From Caldilineales bacterium (GTDB lineage: Bacteria; Chloroflexota; Anaerolineae; J102): 64,000 nucleotides of DNA. Positions within the stretch are counted from its first letter, which is position 1, and each line of letters begins with the position of its first letter. The DNA lies in contig JAGFJG010000041.1 of the NCBI GenBank assembly GCA_024102915.1, positions 1-64,000 of the forward strand, in the 5' to 3' direction. Below the pieces are notes generated by a model. That model did not search any database. It saw only the letters and a program-made list of their open reading frames with translations, and was not told the origin of the DNA. The translations under genes and the position numbers were made by a program. Of this stretch, positions 1-8,898 are shown in pieces.

Positions 1-2
1 TG

Positions 3-791
3 CTGTGGGCTGTGCGTCCCAATCCTTCCCTGGTGCTGCCCGGCTTCTCTCAACCGGCGGAACTCACCCTGGCCCTGTTCGCTCCGGTCGCACAGGAATT
101 GCGGTTCGAGCTTGGCGGCGAGGAAATAGCCGCCCGGCAATTACAGCCCGGCCTGAACACGATCAGCCTGCAACTGCCGCCCGGTGACGATGGCTTCCCC
201 CGCCACCTGGAAATCGTATCCGACCAAAGCGTCGATCCCTCGACGATCCATCTCGCCTCGCGCGCCATTGGCTCGACCGGCAGCGAAAGCCCCGCCAATC
301 TCGTCCTCCGCTCCGCCGGAAAGGATACCGGCGATTTTGGCCATATTTTCGTGAACGGCGTCGATGTCTCACCCAACCAGCGGGGCTACAACCTAGCCGC
401 CATCGACCCCTCAACCGGCGCACTCATCGACGCCGCCATCTTCGACACACACGCGCCCTATCTGGAAGGCGAAAGCGCACACCTGGCCGCCTGGGTCGCG
501 GCGCAGCCGGAGGGGACCATTATTGCCGGGGTCGTGCGCGATGCCGCCGCCCTGAACTTGTCCGACGAAGCCTGGCAGGCCTTACAAAGCCTGGGCGTTC
601 ACAACGACATCCGGGGGCAATTCCGCCGCGCTCACGCCTTTGTCGGCGTCAAAGACGCGCCTCCCGGCTCTGCCGCCGGTTTCGTTTCCGACCAATGGCC
701 GGTGACGCTGGTAATCGGTGATGGGCTGACCGAAGACAGCCCGGCCTTCGCGTTAATCGAAATGGCGTGGTCGCTCGGCCAGAATCCGTAA
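3..791 (+). CDS. C-terminal part of a protein with an interleukin-like (ILEI/FAM3-type) domain
   Basis: The frame is open to the left window edge, so the gene starts upstream; the first internal start-like codon is a GTG at 12, which I do not take as the start. The visible part has a beta-rich stretch, then a segment around GHIFVNGVDVSPNQRGYNL and the following AAIDP..DAAIFDTHA. This is typical of the interleukin-like EMT inducer (ILEI/FAM3) fold, which in Chloroflexi often occurs at the C-terminus of large membrane proteins with glycosyltransferase-like N-termini. It ends convergently 19 bp from the GT39 gene on the other strand. The domain call is by motif recognition. The activity of the whole protein cannot be judged because the N-terminal part is missing. 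Confidence 0.7.
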   Translation: MWAVRPNPSLVLPGFSQPAELTLALFAPVAQELRFELGGEEIAARQLQPGLNTISLQLPPGDDGFPRHLEIVSDQSVDPSTIHLASRAIGSTGSESPANLVLRSAGKDTGDFGHIFVNGVDVSPNQRGYNLAAIDPSTGALIDAAIFDTHAPYLEGESAHLAAWVAAQPEGTIIAGVVRDAAALNLSDEAWQALQSLGVHNDIRGQFRRAHAFVGVKDAPPGSAAGFVSDQWPVTLVIGDGLTEDSPAFALIEMAWSLGQNP

Positions 792-810
792 ACCGCCATC
801 CGCTTCCGTA

Positions 811-2352
811 CTATTGCGCGAGAAAAGTCTGGCCGGGAATAAAACGATAATGACGTAGACCGAGGAAGGGGAAATCGGGGACGGGCAACGGTTGGGCGTA
901 GTGATCCAGCAAAGTGACGACAATATTGTTCGGGTCGACAACCTCATCCTGCCACAGGAATAGCCAGACCCCGCCATAATCCTGGCTCAGGCGGTTGAGG
1001 ATGGATGCGGCTTCCGCCTCATTTACGACATTGTTGACATCCAGAATATCCATATCGGGCAGCAAGACGCGTGCGACACCCAATTCCGGCGGCACGTAAG
1101 TATCGAACACGGGGTAGGCGTGGCCGGAAACCAGCAGCGCCGCCTCATCCGGCTGGCGGTTGAAATACATCTCGGCCAGGGCATCGCGCCACGCCGATTT
1201 GGCGAAGCGCCCATCGCCAAACCAGTTTTGCAGACCGGCGAGTTGGGCGGTGACGAGGAGGACAAGGCTGGCGACGGCCAGGATGCGGAGCACGGTGTGC
1301 GTGTTGCGTGTTGCGCGTTGCGTGTCGTTCCACAGCGCCGAAATGCCACCGCCCGCCAGCAGCGCCCAGGCGGGCCAGCTCACCATCAAATAGCGGGCGT
1401 TGAATTTGGGCGTGCGATAGGCCAGCGCCAGCACGCAGATCAGCGGCAACAAACCCCACAACAGGATGAGCGCCAGAGGTCGCTGCGGATCACGGCGTTT
1501 GCTGCGGGCGATGGCGATTAGCCAGATCAGGCTGCCCAGCCCCAGGACAATCAGCCAGGGTATCGCCTCGCCCTCGGCCATGACCTCGGTCGCCCCCACC
1601 GTGAAATTCATGCCCACGTCGAGCAATGCCTCGCCCAATTTCAGCGTGCCTGCCCAATAGCTGGCATCGACCTGAAAACGGTTGAGCATGGACGGCAGCC
1701 AGGGCAGGAATCCCAAAACGACAATCACGTTTGCTGCCAGAAAAAGCACCAGCGATCTGGAATTTTTCGTCGTCTTCCACCAGACCAACAGCCAGTACAG
1801 AGCCAGCGCCGCGAGGGCGAATCCGGCAAAATAGTGGGTGTAGAGCGCGGCCAATCCCAAGAAGATATACGCCAACACGGACGTCCATCGTACACGCCCC
1901 TCCCCCGCCCAGCGCACCGCAATCAATGCGACTGCGGCCACGAGCATTGTCAGCAGGGCGTACATGCGCGCTTCCTGGCTGTAGTACACCATAAGCGGCG
2001 AAATCGTCGCCAGCGCCGCCGCCAATAACCCCGCCCGTTCGTCCCATAGCCGCCGGGCCAAAGCCCAGATGATCGGGATGAGGAGAACGCCAGCCACCGC
2101 CGACAGCCCGCGCATGACAAAAGCCAGCGGCCCCGCCCACGGATCGAGCAGGCGCAGCCAACCTCCGACGAGCAAATAATAGAGGGGCGGCTGTATGTCA
2201 TTGGCCGTCCAGCGTGCCAGTTCGCCCACGCCCAGCCGCGCCACCTGCGCCGTGACGCCCTCATCGTACCAGAGGCTCTGCACGTCAAGGTGATAGAGAC
2301 GCAAAGCGAAACCAAGTACTATGAGGATGAAAAGTGTGAGGCGGTGCATCAA
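811..2352 (-). CDS. GT39-type (GT-C fold) membrane glycosyltransferase
   Basis: A polytopic membrane protein of 513 aa with a first membrane segment at residues 4-20. The acidic first-loop motif SLWYDEG (26-32) and QPPLYY (54-59) are typical of the dolichyl-phosphate-mannose / ArnT-like GT39 family. These enzymes move a sugar from a polyprenyl-phosphate carrier to an acceptor on the outer face of the membrane. About ten further hydrophobic segments follow, then a soluble C-terminal part from about residue 400. A short stretch QRATRNTHT near residue 345 is encoded by a GCGTGTT-type repeat, probably a slippage insertion in a loop. It is the last gene of a minus-strand run that also holds an epimerase and a DUF2723 protein, which suggests cell-surface glycan work. 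Donor and acceptor are unknown. Confidence 0.85.
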   Translation of the reverse strand: MMHRLTLFILIVLGFALRLYHLDVQSLWYDEGVTAQVARLGVGELARWTANDIQPPLYYLLVGGWLRLLDPWAGPLAFVMRGLSAVAGVLLIPIIWALARRLWDERAGLLAAALATISPLMVYYSQEARMYALLTMLVAAVALIAVRWAGEGRVRWTSVLAYIFLGLAALYTHYFAGFALAALALYWLLVWWKTTKNSRSLVLFLAANVIVVLGFLPWLPSMLNRFQVDASYWAGTLKLGEALLDVGMNFTVGATEVMAEGEAIPWLIVLGLGSLIWLIAIARSKRRDPQRPLALILLWGLLPLICVLALAYRTPKFNARYLMVSWPAWALLAGGGISALWNDTQRATRNTHTVLRILAVASLVLLVTAQLAGLQNWFGDGRFAKSAWRDALAEMYFNRQPDEAALLVSGHAYPVFDTYVPPELGVARVLLPDMDILDVNNVVNEAEAASILNRLSQDYGGVWLFLWQDEVVDPNNIVVTLLDHYAQPLPVPDFPFLGLRHYRFIPGQTFLAQ

Positions 2353-2498
2353 CTGCGAAATGAGAATGAATGATTAAGGATTGTTGTGGTTCAATCGCTC
2401 GGCCAAACATAAGCTCAGCAAGCGCGAGAGCGAGTCGTTTGTAATAACGTGTGGGCGGTAATTTGAAGTGAGTGATCGCTCGGTGCGGCGGTTTCACC

Positions 2499-3275
2499 TT
2501 ACGAGGTCTTCTTCAGCCAGACATTTTTTGGCCAGCTAACGTATTTGAGTCCCACGCTGGTGAAGTAATCGATAACTTTATCAATCCCACTTCCAACTTC
2601 TCTGGCCGGGGCAATATCAGAACTCAGTTGAAGGATGACTCCACTTTCTGCCATGATATTCGTATTCCAGACAGGCGCCTCGGCAAAAAATTTTGGTCCG
2701 TAATGATCGACATAACCATTGCCAAAGAATGTTGTCCAATATAGTTCTTGGATTCGACGAGTTTTGAGCGTCTTTTTCAGCGCGGTTGGATGCAATTTGT
2801 AACTGAAGTCAAGCCACCCGTATTCGGGTTTGAATCGCTCAAAGAACAATTTGGCTATTGTAAATAGAAGTCTCGCAGCAGGGGCGCGCTGATTGCCGCC
2901 AACATTCCCAACATAACCTTCGACAATCTGTATAGAATCCGGATAGGCCCTGAAACTGAACACGAAGTCGATGTCATTCGCTCGTGTTCTTTCAGTAAAC
3001 GGATACTTCAGGTCTGATACGGCATAGAACGTGATATCTTGATTGAGTGAGATATGAGTTTCTTGACTCTCGATGTTTATGCTATTGGCGCTCACCAGAC
3101 GCTCGGGGGTGCTCTCCCAGAGCACGCGTATATACTGATCGTTTTCTGTTTTCTTCAGTTTGGTGTGCGCCAATCTTAACCCTGAGTTCACCGCAATCTG
3201 TGCAGCGTGAACGGCATGTTCAAATCCGAAGTGCTTGGGCTCATAAAGAACGAATTCGATGCCAGTTGTTCGCAT
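2499..3275 (-). CDS. Hypothetical protein, AT-richer than its surroundings
   Basis: A soluble protein of 258 aa with no signal peptide or membrane segment. I do not recognise the family with confidence. The C-terminal half (an FFGNGYVDHYG segment, then a stretch ending VILQLSSD) resembles the general look of contact-dependent immunity-type proteins (Imm52-like), but this is only an impression. The gene and its flanks (about 2400-3450) are clearly AT-richer than the neighbouring genes, with many AAA, TTT and AAT codons, a sign of recent acquisition. It sits between the GT39 gene (146 bp away) and the MazG-like gene (192 bp away), so it is probably transcribed on its own. The ATG at 3275 is the only start that includes the whole conserved-looking N-terminus. 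Confidence 0.7.
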   Translation of the reverse strand: MRTTGIEFVLYEPKHFGFEHAVHAAQIAVNSGLRLAHTKLKKTENDQYIRVLWESTPERLVSANSINIESQETHISLNQDITFYAVSDLKYPFTERTRANDIDFVFSFRAYPDSIQIVEGYVGNVGGNQRAPAARLLFTIAKLFFERFKPEYGWLDFSYKLHPTALKKTLKTRRIQELYWTTFFGNGYVDHYGPKFFAEAPVWNTNIMAESGVILQLSSDIAPAREVGSGIDKVIDYFTSVGLKYVSWPKNVWLKKTS

Positions 3276-3467
3276 GGTTCTCCTAAGCTATAATCGCCCC
3301 ACGGTTTGTGTTGCTGGGTAGTAGGGTGACAGTGAGGTCTGATTGGGAGTTCAATAACTCGAGCAGAGAAAAGGTCTCGAAAATGCTACTGAACATCCGT
3401 CGTTCAGTGCACGTCTTGTCACGGGGCGTTTTGCTAATCAGCGGCTATGGGAAGGAATAATTCTCAA

Positions 3468-3809
3468 TCATTGATCATCACGGTTGCGCGAGCGCTCTTC
3501 CGAAAAACCTTGCGGGTAGCGCTGCGCCAGCTTGTCAACATTGTGTTGCGCCACTTCGGCCAGGGTCAGTCCCAGGGCGTCGGCCATGACGGCTGTGTAC
3601 CAGAGCACGTCGCCGAGTTCTTTCTTCAGCGCGTCCATGTCGAGTTCGTGGCCGTGGAAGAAAGCCTTTTTGATCATTTCGGCAGTTTCGCCAGCCTCGC
3701 CATTCAGGCCGAGGGCGGTATAGATGAGGGTGCGTGCGAAATCGCCGTGGTTGCCCGCCGTGCGCAGGGCCAGTTCTTGATAGGTGTTGAGAGTGAGATC
3801 GTCGGACAT
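3468..3809 (-). CDS. MazG-like nucleotide pyrophosphohydrolase
   Basis: A 113-aa single-domain protein with the all-alpha NTP pyrophosphatase signature. EAGE at residues 38-41 and ELGD at 64-67 give the Mg-binding pattern ExxE...ExxD, followed by VLWY. Family members hydrolyse (d)NTPs to NMP and pyrophosphate, often as house-cleaning enzymes. The length fits the short MazG-like group rather than the two-domain E. coli MazG. It lies 40 bp downstream of the epimerase gene in the same direction, so cotranscription is possible. The charged C-terminal tail (SEERSRNRDDQ) is not part of the fold. The exact nucleotide substrate cannot be told from sequence. Confidence 0.88.
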   Translation of the reverse strand: MSDDLTLNTYQELALRTAGNHGDFARTLIYTALGLNGEAGETAEMIKKAFFHGHELDMDALKKELGDVLWYTAVMADALGLTLAEVAQHNVDKLAQRYPQGFSEERSRNRDDQ

Positions 3810-3849
3810 GTTGGATGAGGAGGAGTGAGAGAAAGAGGACGAGAAGGGG

Positions 3850-4821
3850 TTAGGAGGAGGGAATTGTGGTGAGCCAGGTGTGGCGGAACCAGTGCCAGGT
3901 CTGGGTCAGGCCTTCGTCCAGGCTGATTTGCGGTCGCCAGTCCAGGGCTTCCGCCGCGTGGTTGATGTTGAGGACAAGGCGGGGCACGTCGAAGCGGCGG
4001 GGTTCGGATTGCTCGATCATCACCGGGAAGTCGGGCTCAGCCAGATGGCGCAGGCGCTCGACCAGTTGCAACAGGCTGACGCCTTCGCCGCCGCCGATAT
4101 TATACAGGCCGGCCGGTTGCGCGCTCTCGGCAGCCAGAATCAAGGCGCGCGCCAGGTCGGACACGTGGAAAAAATCTCGCACAATCGCATCGCCATCGCC
4201 CCACAGTGTGATGGGCTTGCCGGTGAGGATATCGCCAATGAACACACAGACTGCGCCCTGCCGTCCAAATGGATCCTGGTAGGGGCCATAGGGAACCGAG
4301 GGCCGGAGTATGGCGTATTCCAACCCGTGCAGATGATGGTAAAGTTGGATGTATTTCTCGACCGCCAACTTGGTGACGCCATAGGCCGAGATGGGTCGGG
4401 TTAGGTGGGATTCGGAGACGGGCAGGGCGTCAACCGGGCCGTAAATAGCGCCGCCCGTGGATGGAAAAATGACGCGGCGAACGCCCCGCTCCACGCAAGC
4501 TTGCAGCAGACGCACGGTTCCCACGAGATTGGATTGGATGTCGCCAACCGGGTGCTGAGTGGCCGATTCGGGGATGTGCGCCCAGGCAAGATGGAAGACG
4601 GTATCGACATTTGCCAGCGCTTCGGGCGTCGCCAACAGATCGAGCAACTCGCCCTGGCGGAACTCAACACCGGGCAGTCCGCGCAACCAGGGCGGCAGCG
4701 GCGTGCGATCGAAGACGATGGCGTGACAGCCAGCATCGCTAAGGGCGCGCACCAGATGGGCGCCGATGAAACCGCAGCCGCCGGTGACTAAAATTCGTTG
4801 AGTCGTGATCGGAAATGACAT
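3850..4821 (-). CDS. NAD-dependent epimerase/dehydratase (UDP-glucose 4-epimerase-like)
   Basis: An extended short-chain dehydrogenase of 323 aa. The Rossmann motif TGGCGFIG is at residues 13-20, the STGGAIYG segment at 121-128, and the catalytic Tyr147-x3-Lys151 in AYGVTKLAVEKY. The region ILRPSVPYGPYQ and a C-terminal sugar-binding part agree with nucleotide-sugar epimerases and dehydratases (GalE/WbpP-like). It converts an NDP-sugar using bound NAD; the exact sugar is not visible. It lies 24 bp downstream of the DUF2723 gene and upstream of the MazG-like gene, all on the minus strand, so it probably supplies a sugar nucleotide for surface glycans made near the membrane glycosyltransferases. 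Confidence 0.88.
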   Translation of the reverse strand: MSFPITTQRILVTGGCGFIGAHLVRALSDAGCHAIVFDRTPLPPWLRGLPGVEFRQGELLDLLATPEALANVDTVFHLAWAHIPESATQHPVGDIQSNLVGTVRLLQACVERGVRRVIFPSTGGAIYGPVDALPVSESHLTRPISAYGVTKLAVEKYIQLYHHLHGLEYAILRPSVPYGPYQDPFGRQGAVCVFIGDILTGKPITLWGDGDAIVRDFFHVSDLARALILAAESAQPAGLYNIGGGEGVSLLQLVERLRHLAEPDFPVMIEQSEPRRFDVPRLVLNINHAAEALDWRPQISLDEGLTQTWHWFRHTWLTTIPSS

Positions 4822-4845
4822 TTTTTGGGCGTATGCGGCTACACT

Positions 4846-6738
4846 TTAGCTGTCCACAACCTGAATCTCGGTTAGAAACTGCGTCTTGCCGCCATCGATC
4901 CAGGGGAACCGATAGCTGCCGTCGTACGCGCCGAAGATGATTTGGTAACGACCGGCAGGCAGGTCGGGCGGCAGGGTCAGTTCATATTGGTCGGCCAGCA
5001 CCACGCCGGAGGGCCAGGCTGTGGGGCGGAAGAAATCGCCGACGGGGATGCGGTCGACCTGCGCCGCTTTTTCGCCGTTCTCATCGATAAGGTGCACATA
5101 GGTCATCCAGTCGAAGTCGGGCTGTGCGTCCGTCGCCCAGTAAAAAGTCAGGGGCAGTACGTCGCCCGGTCTCCAGGATTGATCGAGTAGGTCGAATCCG
5201 AGCCAACGCACGGCATCCGTGAACCGCCGCTCGTCCGGGTTGTGAATGGCGGTCTGATCACGTGCAGGCAGGGGCAGGAGCCGCAGTCCGGCCGGCGTCG
5301 ATCTGAGCACGAAATAGGGAGTCCCCTCCGCCAGCGCTCGACCAGCCAGCAGATTGATCCCGAAAGCGTCGGCGTGGATCACCCACAGGTCAGGCCGCAC
5401 ACCTTCCACGCGTTGCAAATATCGCAGCGGCGTGATATCGCGCCAGTCGCCTACGATTACCGTACCCTGGGGCACGGGCGCAGCCAGCACCCCGGTTGCG
5501 GCTGCGCGTACTCCGATCTGCCGCCGGGCCATTGCATCTGACCAGCCGGAGACAGCATTGAACATGGGCAAGAACAGCAGCGCAACGATCAGGCCGCCCA
5601 CAACCCAGCGTCGCCATGCCGGACGAGAATCGAATAGATTGCCCGCCCATCTCACCAGGGCGTCGGCTCCGATGGCGAACCACAGGGCCATCAGCCAGTA
5701 GACCGGGATAAAATTGTCGCCATCTTCGCCCACCGCAGCCAGGAAGCGCAGGGCCGCCCACAGGCTGACGAGATAGGCCAGGAGCATGAAGACGTTCGCC
5801 CGCCAATCTCGCCGAAACAGCGCCACGAAACCGAGCAGGGCCAGCACGACGGCAGGCCAGGGAACCTGCTGCAACGTCATCGTCGCGTAGTCGTCCAGCG
5901 CTGCCAATCCCAATATATCACCGGCCAGGAATTGCTGCCCGTAGTCGAGCGCCAGGGCGAGATTGAGAAATCCGCCATAGAAGTGCGGCGTCACCAGACC
6001 GGAGGCGATGGTCTTGCGCACGCCCAGAATCTCTCCCGCCCATTGCGGCTGCGCGCCGAAGTAGTCTGCCCGAAGTGGAATGAAAGCATAGAGCAAGAGC
6101 GGGAGAAGCAGGGCGGCGAGGGCTGGCAGCCATTCGCGCGGGCGCAGGATCAGCCGCCGATCGACGATGAGGATGTAGACGAGGACGGCGGGGCCGAGCA
6201 GGCGCAGGTTGATGTGGTGCGTCAGGCCGAAACCAAATGCCAGCGTCACCAGCCATAGAGGGCTGCGCCCATGCCCCCAACGAAAGAGCAGCCAGATGCC
6301 AAGCATCATCAGCAGATTGGCCAGCCCATAGACCTCGGTGGCCGAGGCGTGCATCCATACGCGCGGCGCCGCAGCCAGCATCAGGGCGGCCACGGCGGCA
6401 GTCAGGCGAGACGCATTCAGCTCGCGGGCAGCCAGATAAAGCACGGCCAGGGCCAGGGCGCTGGTGACGGTCGAGAAGAGCGTGACGCGCAGGGCGAGAT
6501 CGGCAGCCAGGGGCAGATGCACGAACAGCCAGCTCAGCAATATCTGCGTGGGATAACCGGTGGGATGGCCCACGCCCAGGCGGTAAGCCAACATCTGCAT
6601 TTCGCCGCCGTCATCGAGCACAATCGACGGCGAGAGGGTGGGTATATAGAGCAGAAGGGCGATCACAAAGACGCACAGGGCTACAACCCAATCACGTTGC
6701 GCTAGTCTCTTTAGCCGCGTGCCTGTTTCCGAATTCAT
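4846..6738 (-). CDS. DUF2723-family membrane protein (GT-C, protein O-mannosyltransferase-like)
   Basis: A polytopic membrane protein of 630 aa. After the first membrane segment comes LDDGGEMQMLAYRLGVGHPTGYPT, the DUF2723 hallmark with its acidic pair and the HPTGYP turn. About eleven further hydrophobic segments follow, then a soluble beta-rich C-terminal domain of about 140 aa (from RFTDAVRWLGFDLL). The family belongs to the GT-C superfamily and is predicted to transfer lipid-linked sugars outside the membrane. I chose the ATG at 6738. A TTG at 6795 would add 19 residues (MIRAAKFAIRTRGG...) and overlap the kinase stop, but that extension looks like non-coding drift. It follows the kinase gene at 53 bp. 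Confidence 0.85.
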   Translation of the reverse strand: MNSETGTRLKRLAQRDWVVALCVFVIALLLYIPTLSPSIVLDDGGEMQMLAYRLGVGHPTGYPTQILLSWLFVHLPLAADLALRVTLFSTVTSALALAVLYLAARELNASRLTAAVAALMLAAAPRVWMHASATEVYGLANLLMMLGIWLLFRWGHGRSPLWLVTLAFGFGLTHHINLRLLGPAVLVYILIVDRRLILRPREWLPALAALLLPLLLYAFIPLRADYFGAQPQWAGEILGVRKTIASGLVTPHFYGGFLNLALALDYGQQFLAGDILGLAALDDYATMTLQQVPWPAVVLALLGFVALFRRDWRANVFMLLAYLVSLWAALRFLAAVGEDGDNFIPVYWLMALWFAIGADALVRWAGNLFDSRPAWRRWVVGGLIVALLFLPMFNAVSGWSDAMARRQIGVRAAATGVLAAPVPQGTVIVGDWRDITPLRYLQRVEGVRPDLWVIHADAFGINLLAGRALAEGTPYFVLRSTPAGLRLLPLPARDQTAIHNPDERRFTDAVRWLGFDLLDQSWRPGDVLPLTFYWATDAQPDFDWMTYVHLIDENGEKAAQVDRIPVGDFFRPTAWPSGVVLADQYELTLPPDLPAGRYQIIFGAYDGSYRFPWIDGGKTQFLTEIQVVDS

Positions 6739-6791
6739 TTGCGGCCCACTATACCCGCCCCGCGTACGAATTGCGAATTTCGCTGCCCGAA

Positions 6792-7943
6792 TCAAGCCCT
6801 CGGTATCGTGAAGAAGAATGTCGCGCCCCTGCCCAATTCGCTTTCAGCCCAGATACGACCGCCATGACCTTCGACGATGTGACGAGCGATCGACAGCCCC
6901 AGGCCCGTGCCGACGTCAGTCCTCATGCGGTCGCCTTTGTAGAACCGCTCGAAAATGCGCTCAAGCTCGGCGGAATCGATGCCCCGCCCGCTATCCCGCA
7001 CGAACATGCAGATATCCTGCCCCTCCGCCTGCGCTCCCATCACGATCTCCTGGCCCGGCTCGCTGAATTTGATGGCATTGTGCACCAGATTTTGCAAAAC
7101 CCGGCGGATGTTTTCCGGATCGGCCAGGGCTCGCAACGATGGGTCGAATTCAGAGCGTAAACGCAGTTCACGGTTGGCAACCTGTGTTTGCATGCTAGTA
7201 GCCACAGGCTCGATCAACTCTTGCACCGGGATTTCGATCAGTTTCAGCGGCATGCGGCCTGATTCGATCAGGCTGAGGTCCAGCATTTCCTGAGCCAATT
7301 GTTGGAGGGTGCTGGTCTGGTCGAGGATGCCGTCCAACAAACTTTTGCGCCGCTTCTGGCTTTCCACGCCCGCCTGCAAAGTCTCGACCATGATCTGAAT
7401 GGCGGTGATCGGCGTCCGCAGGTCGTGAGATATGTTGGCGACAAAATCACGGCGCGCCCGGCCCAGGCGCTGCAATTCAGTCACATCGCGCACGCGCACA
7501 GCCATCAAAAGTGGATCGGGATTGACCACCTGCACAAGCCCATAATAGTCGCGTTCATCGCGCTGGAACTGGCGCTCGTGCGGGCCTGGCGACTTCACCG
7601 CCCTGTCCGCCAGGTCGAGGATTTCATAGCTGCGGATGGCCTTGCTTAGGTGAATGGGCGGGCTGGCGCCGTCGACACAGAGGGCGCTGGCGCTATCGTT
7701 CATCCATTGCACCACCCGATCGCCATCCACCAGGAAAATCGCATTGCCGCCCGCATGTCGCACCGCATCCAGATAGGACGACAGCCTCTCGTTTTCCCGC
7801 GCCTTTTCATCGGCTCGTTCATCGGCCAACAAGGCCCGCTGCCACTCTTGCCTTCTGGCGATTGCGTTCCGTCGCCATTGCCACCCCAAAAACGCTGCCA
7901 GCCCCACCAAACCAAAGATAATAACCCAGGCGGTTGTGCTCAT
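6792..7943 (-). CDS. PhoR-like membrane sensor histidine kinase
   Basis: A kinase of 383 aa with one N-terminal membrane helix (6-24), a short coiled segment, a PAS domain (about 55-155), a HisKA domain with His173 in FVANISHDLRTP, and an ATPase domain with N-box NLVHNAIKFSEPG, G1 DSGRGI and G2 GTGLGLSIA. The layout (one helix, PAS, HisKA, HATPase) matches PhoR/WalK-like kinases that phosphorylate PhoB-type regulators. The start overlaps the regulator stop by 4 bp (ATGA), which implies translational coupling with the gene before it. The signal is unknown. PhoR in other bacteria senses phosphate state through PstS/PhoU, and neither is in this window, although a PhoD-type phosphatase lies at 11.4-13.0 kb. 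Confidence 0.92.
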   Translation of the reverse strand: MSTTAWVIIFGLVGLAAFLGWQWRRNAIARRQEWQRALLADERADEKARENERLSSYLDAVRHAGGNAIFLVDGDRVVQWMNDSASALCVDGASPPIHLSKAIRSYEILDLADRAVKSPGPHERQFQRDERDYYGLVQVVNPDPLLMAVRVRDVTELQRLGRARRDFVANISHDLRTPITAIQIMVETLQAGVESQKRRKSLLDGILDQTSTLQQLAQEMLDLSLIESGRMPLKLIEIPVQELIEPVATSMQTQVANRELRLRSEFDPSLRALADPENIRRVLQNLVHNAIKFSEPGQEIVMGAQAEGQDICMFVRDSGRGIDSAELERIFERFYKGDRMRTDVGTGLGLSIARHIVEGHGGRIWAESELGRGATFFFTIPRA

Positions 7944-8653
7944 TCGCTCTCGTCGTTTGTGCCGCTGCCATCGAAGCGATAACCGATGCCGCGCACTGTC
8001 TGCAATAACATGGGGCGGGACGGGTCCTGCTCGATTTTCTCGCGCAGCCAGCGGATATGCACATCGACGGTGCGCGTGTCGCCCATATAATCATAGCCCC
8101 ACACGCGGGTGAGCAGAAGGTCCCGGCTAAGGACAGCGCGTTCGTGACGCATGAGTTCGGCCAGCAGGCTGAATTCTTTGGGGCTGAGATTCAGCGGCTC
8201 ATCGCCTGCCATCGCCCGCCTGCTCACCAGGTCGAGCGTGATCCCGCCCGATGTCATCACGTCGCGTACGGTGGTGCGTTCCGCCCGGCGCAAGAGCGCC
8301 CGCACCCGCGCCAATAATTCGCCCAGGCTGAACGGCTTGGTGAGATAGTCGTCCGCGCCGGTTTCCAGGCCGACGATCTTGTCCATCTCAGAAGTGCGGG
8401 CGGTGAGCATGAGCACGGGCACATCCGAATCCTGACGTAGCGCCCGCATGAGCGAAAGCCCATCCATGCCGGGCAACATCAGATCGAGGATGATCAGGTC
8501 GGGCGTTTTCTCCCGCGCTTTTTCCAGTCCTTCGAATCCATTGCCTGCCGTCGAGACTTTGTAACCCTGTTCCTTGAGGTTGAGCTTGAGGGTGTTGCGT
8601 AGGTCCGCTTCGTCTTCGACCAGGAGTATGCGCTGTTTACTTTCATTTGCCAT
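7940..8653 (-). CDS. PhoB/OmpR-family response regulator
   Basis: A regulator of 237 aa. The receiver domain (8-120) has acidic residues Glu13-Asp14-Glu15, phospho-acceptor Asp57 (LIILDLMLPG), Thr84 and Lys106. A winged-helix DNA-binding domain (about 135-230) carries the OmpR-type ending RTVDVHIRWLREKIEQD..TVRGIGYRF. It is the partner of the overlapping downstream kinase. A good promoter ends so close to the ATG that the mRNA is probably leaderless (see the promoter entry). It binds DNA as a dimer after phosphorylation; its targets are not visible. Confidence 0.94.
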   Translation of the reverse strand: MANESKQRILLVEDEADLRNTLKLNLKEQGYKVSTAGNGFEGLEKAREKTPDLIILDLMLPGMDGLSLMRALRQDSDVPVLMLTARTSEMDKIVGLETGADDYLTKPFSLGELLARVRALLRRAERTTVRDVMTSGGITLDLVSRRAMAGDEPLNLSPKEFSLLAELMRHERAVLSRDLLLTRVWGYDYMGDTRTVDVHIRWLREKIEQDPSRPMLLQTVRGIGYRFDGSGTNDESE

Positions 8654-8659
8654 AACGCT

Positions 8660-8690
8660 ATTCTAGCAGATTCGGACTGACGTTTGTCAA
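8660..8690 (-). promoter_or_regulatory. Sigma-70-type promoter of the two-component operon
   Basis: On the minus strand, TTGACA (8690-8685) and TAGAAT (8665-8660) are separated by 19 bp. The predicted transcription start, seven bases after the -10 box, falls on the A of the ATG at 8653. There is therefore no room for a ribosome-binding site and the transcript would be leaderless. Confidence 0.55.
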
Positions 8691-8833
8691 TGGGTTTTCG
8701 GTTAAGTTCTCTTGACAATAGGGATAGGCGGTCGGGCGTATCGGAAACGCTGACGCGCAACGCGTCTCTGCGCAGCGAATGTCAAATCAGCCCCACGCAA
8801 CTCTCTTTCATGTGAGCAGTCTTACCGACGAGA

Positions 8834-8869
8834 TTGGAACATATGTGCTAATATTAAACATCGTTCCAA
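8834..8869 (+). promoter_or_regulatory. Extended -10 promoter inside a 7-bp inverted repeat
   Basis: TGC followed by TAATAT (8846-8854) forms an extended -10 element. It is flanked by a perfect inverted repeat, TTGGAAC (8834-8840) and GTTCCAA (8863-8869), placed across the -10 box and the predicted start. This is where a repressor would bind. No clear -35 box is seen. The YCII gene follows with a strong Shine-Dalgarno sequence (AAAGGAG, 8886-8892). Confidence 0.4.
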
Positions 8870-8898
8870 ACACACATACATTTGAAAGGAGACTGAAA

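Noticed and set aside
8836..8848. LexA box (GAAC-N4-GTTC) before the YCII gene
   Set aside because: The right half reads GTGC instead of GTTC, YCII is not an SOS gene, and the DnaE-like gene has no such box.
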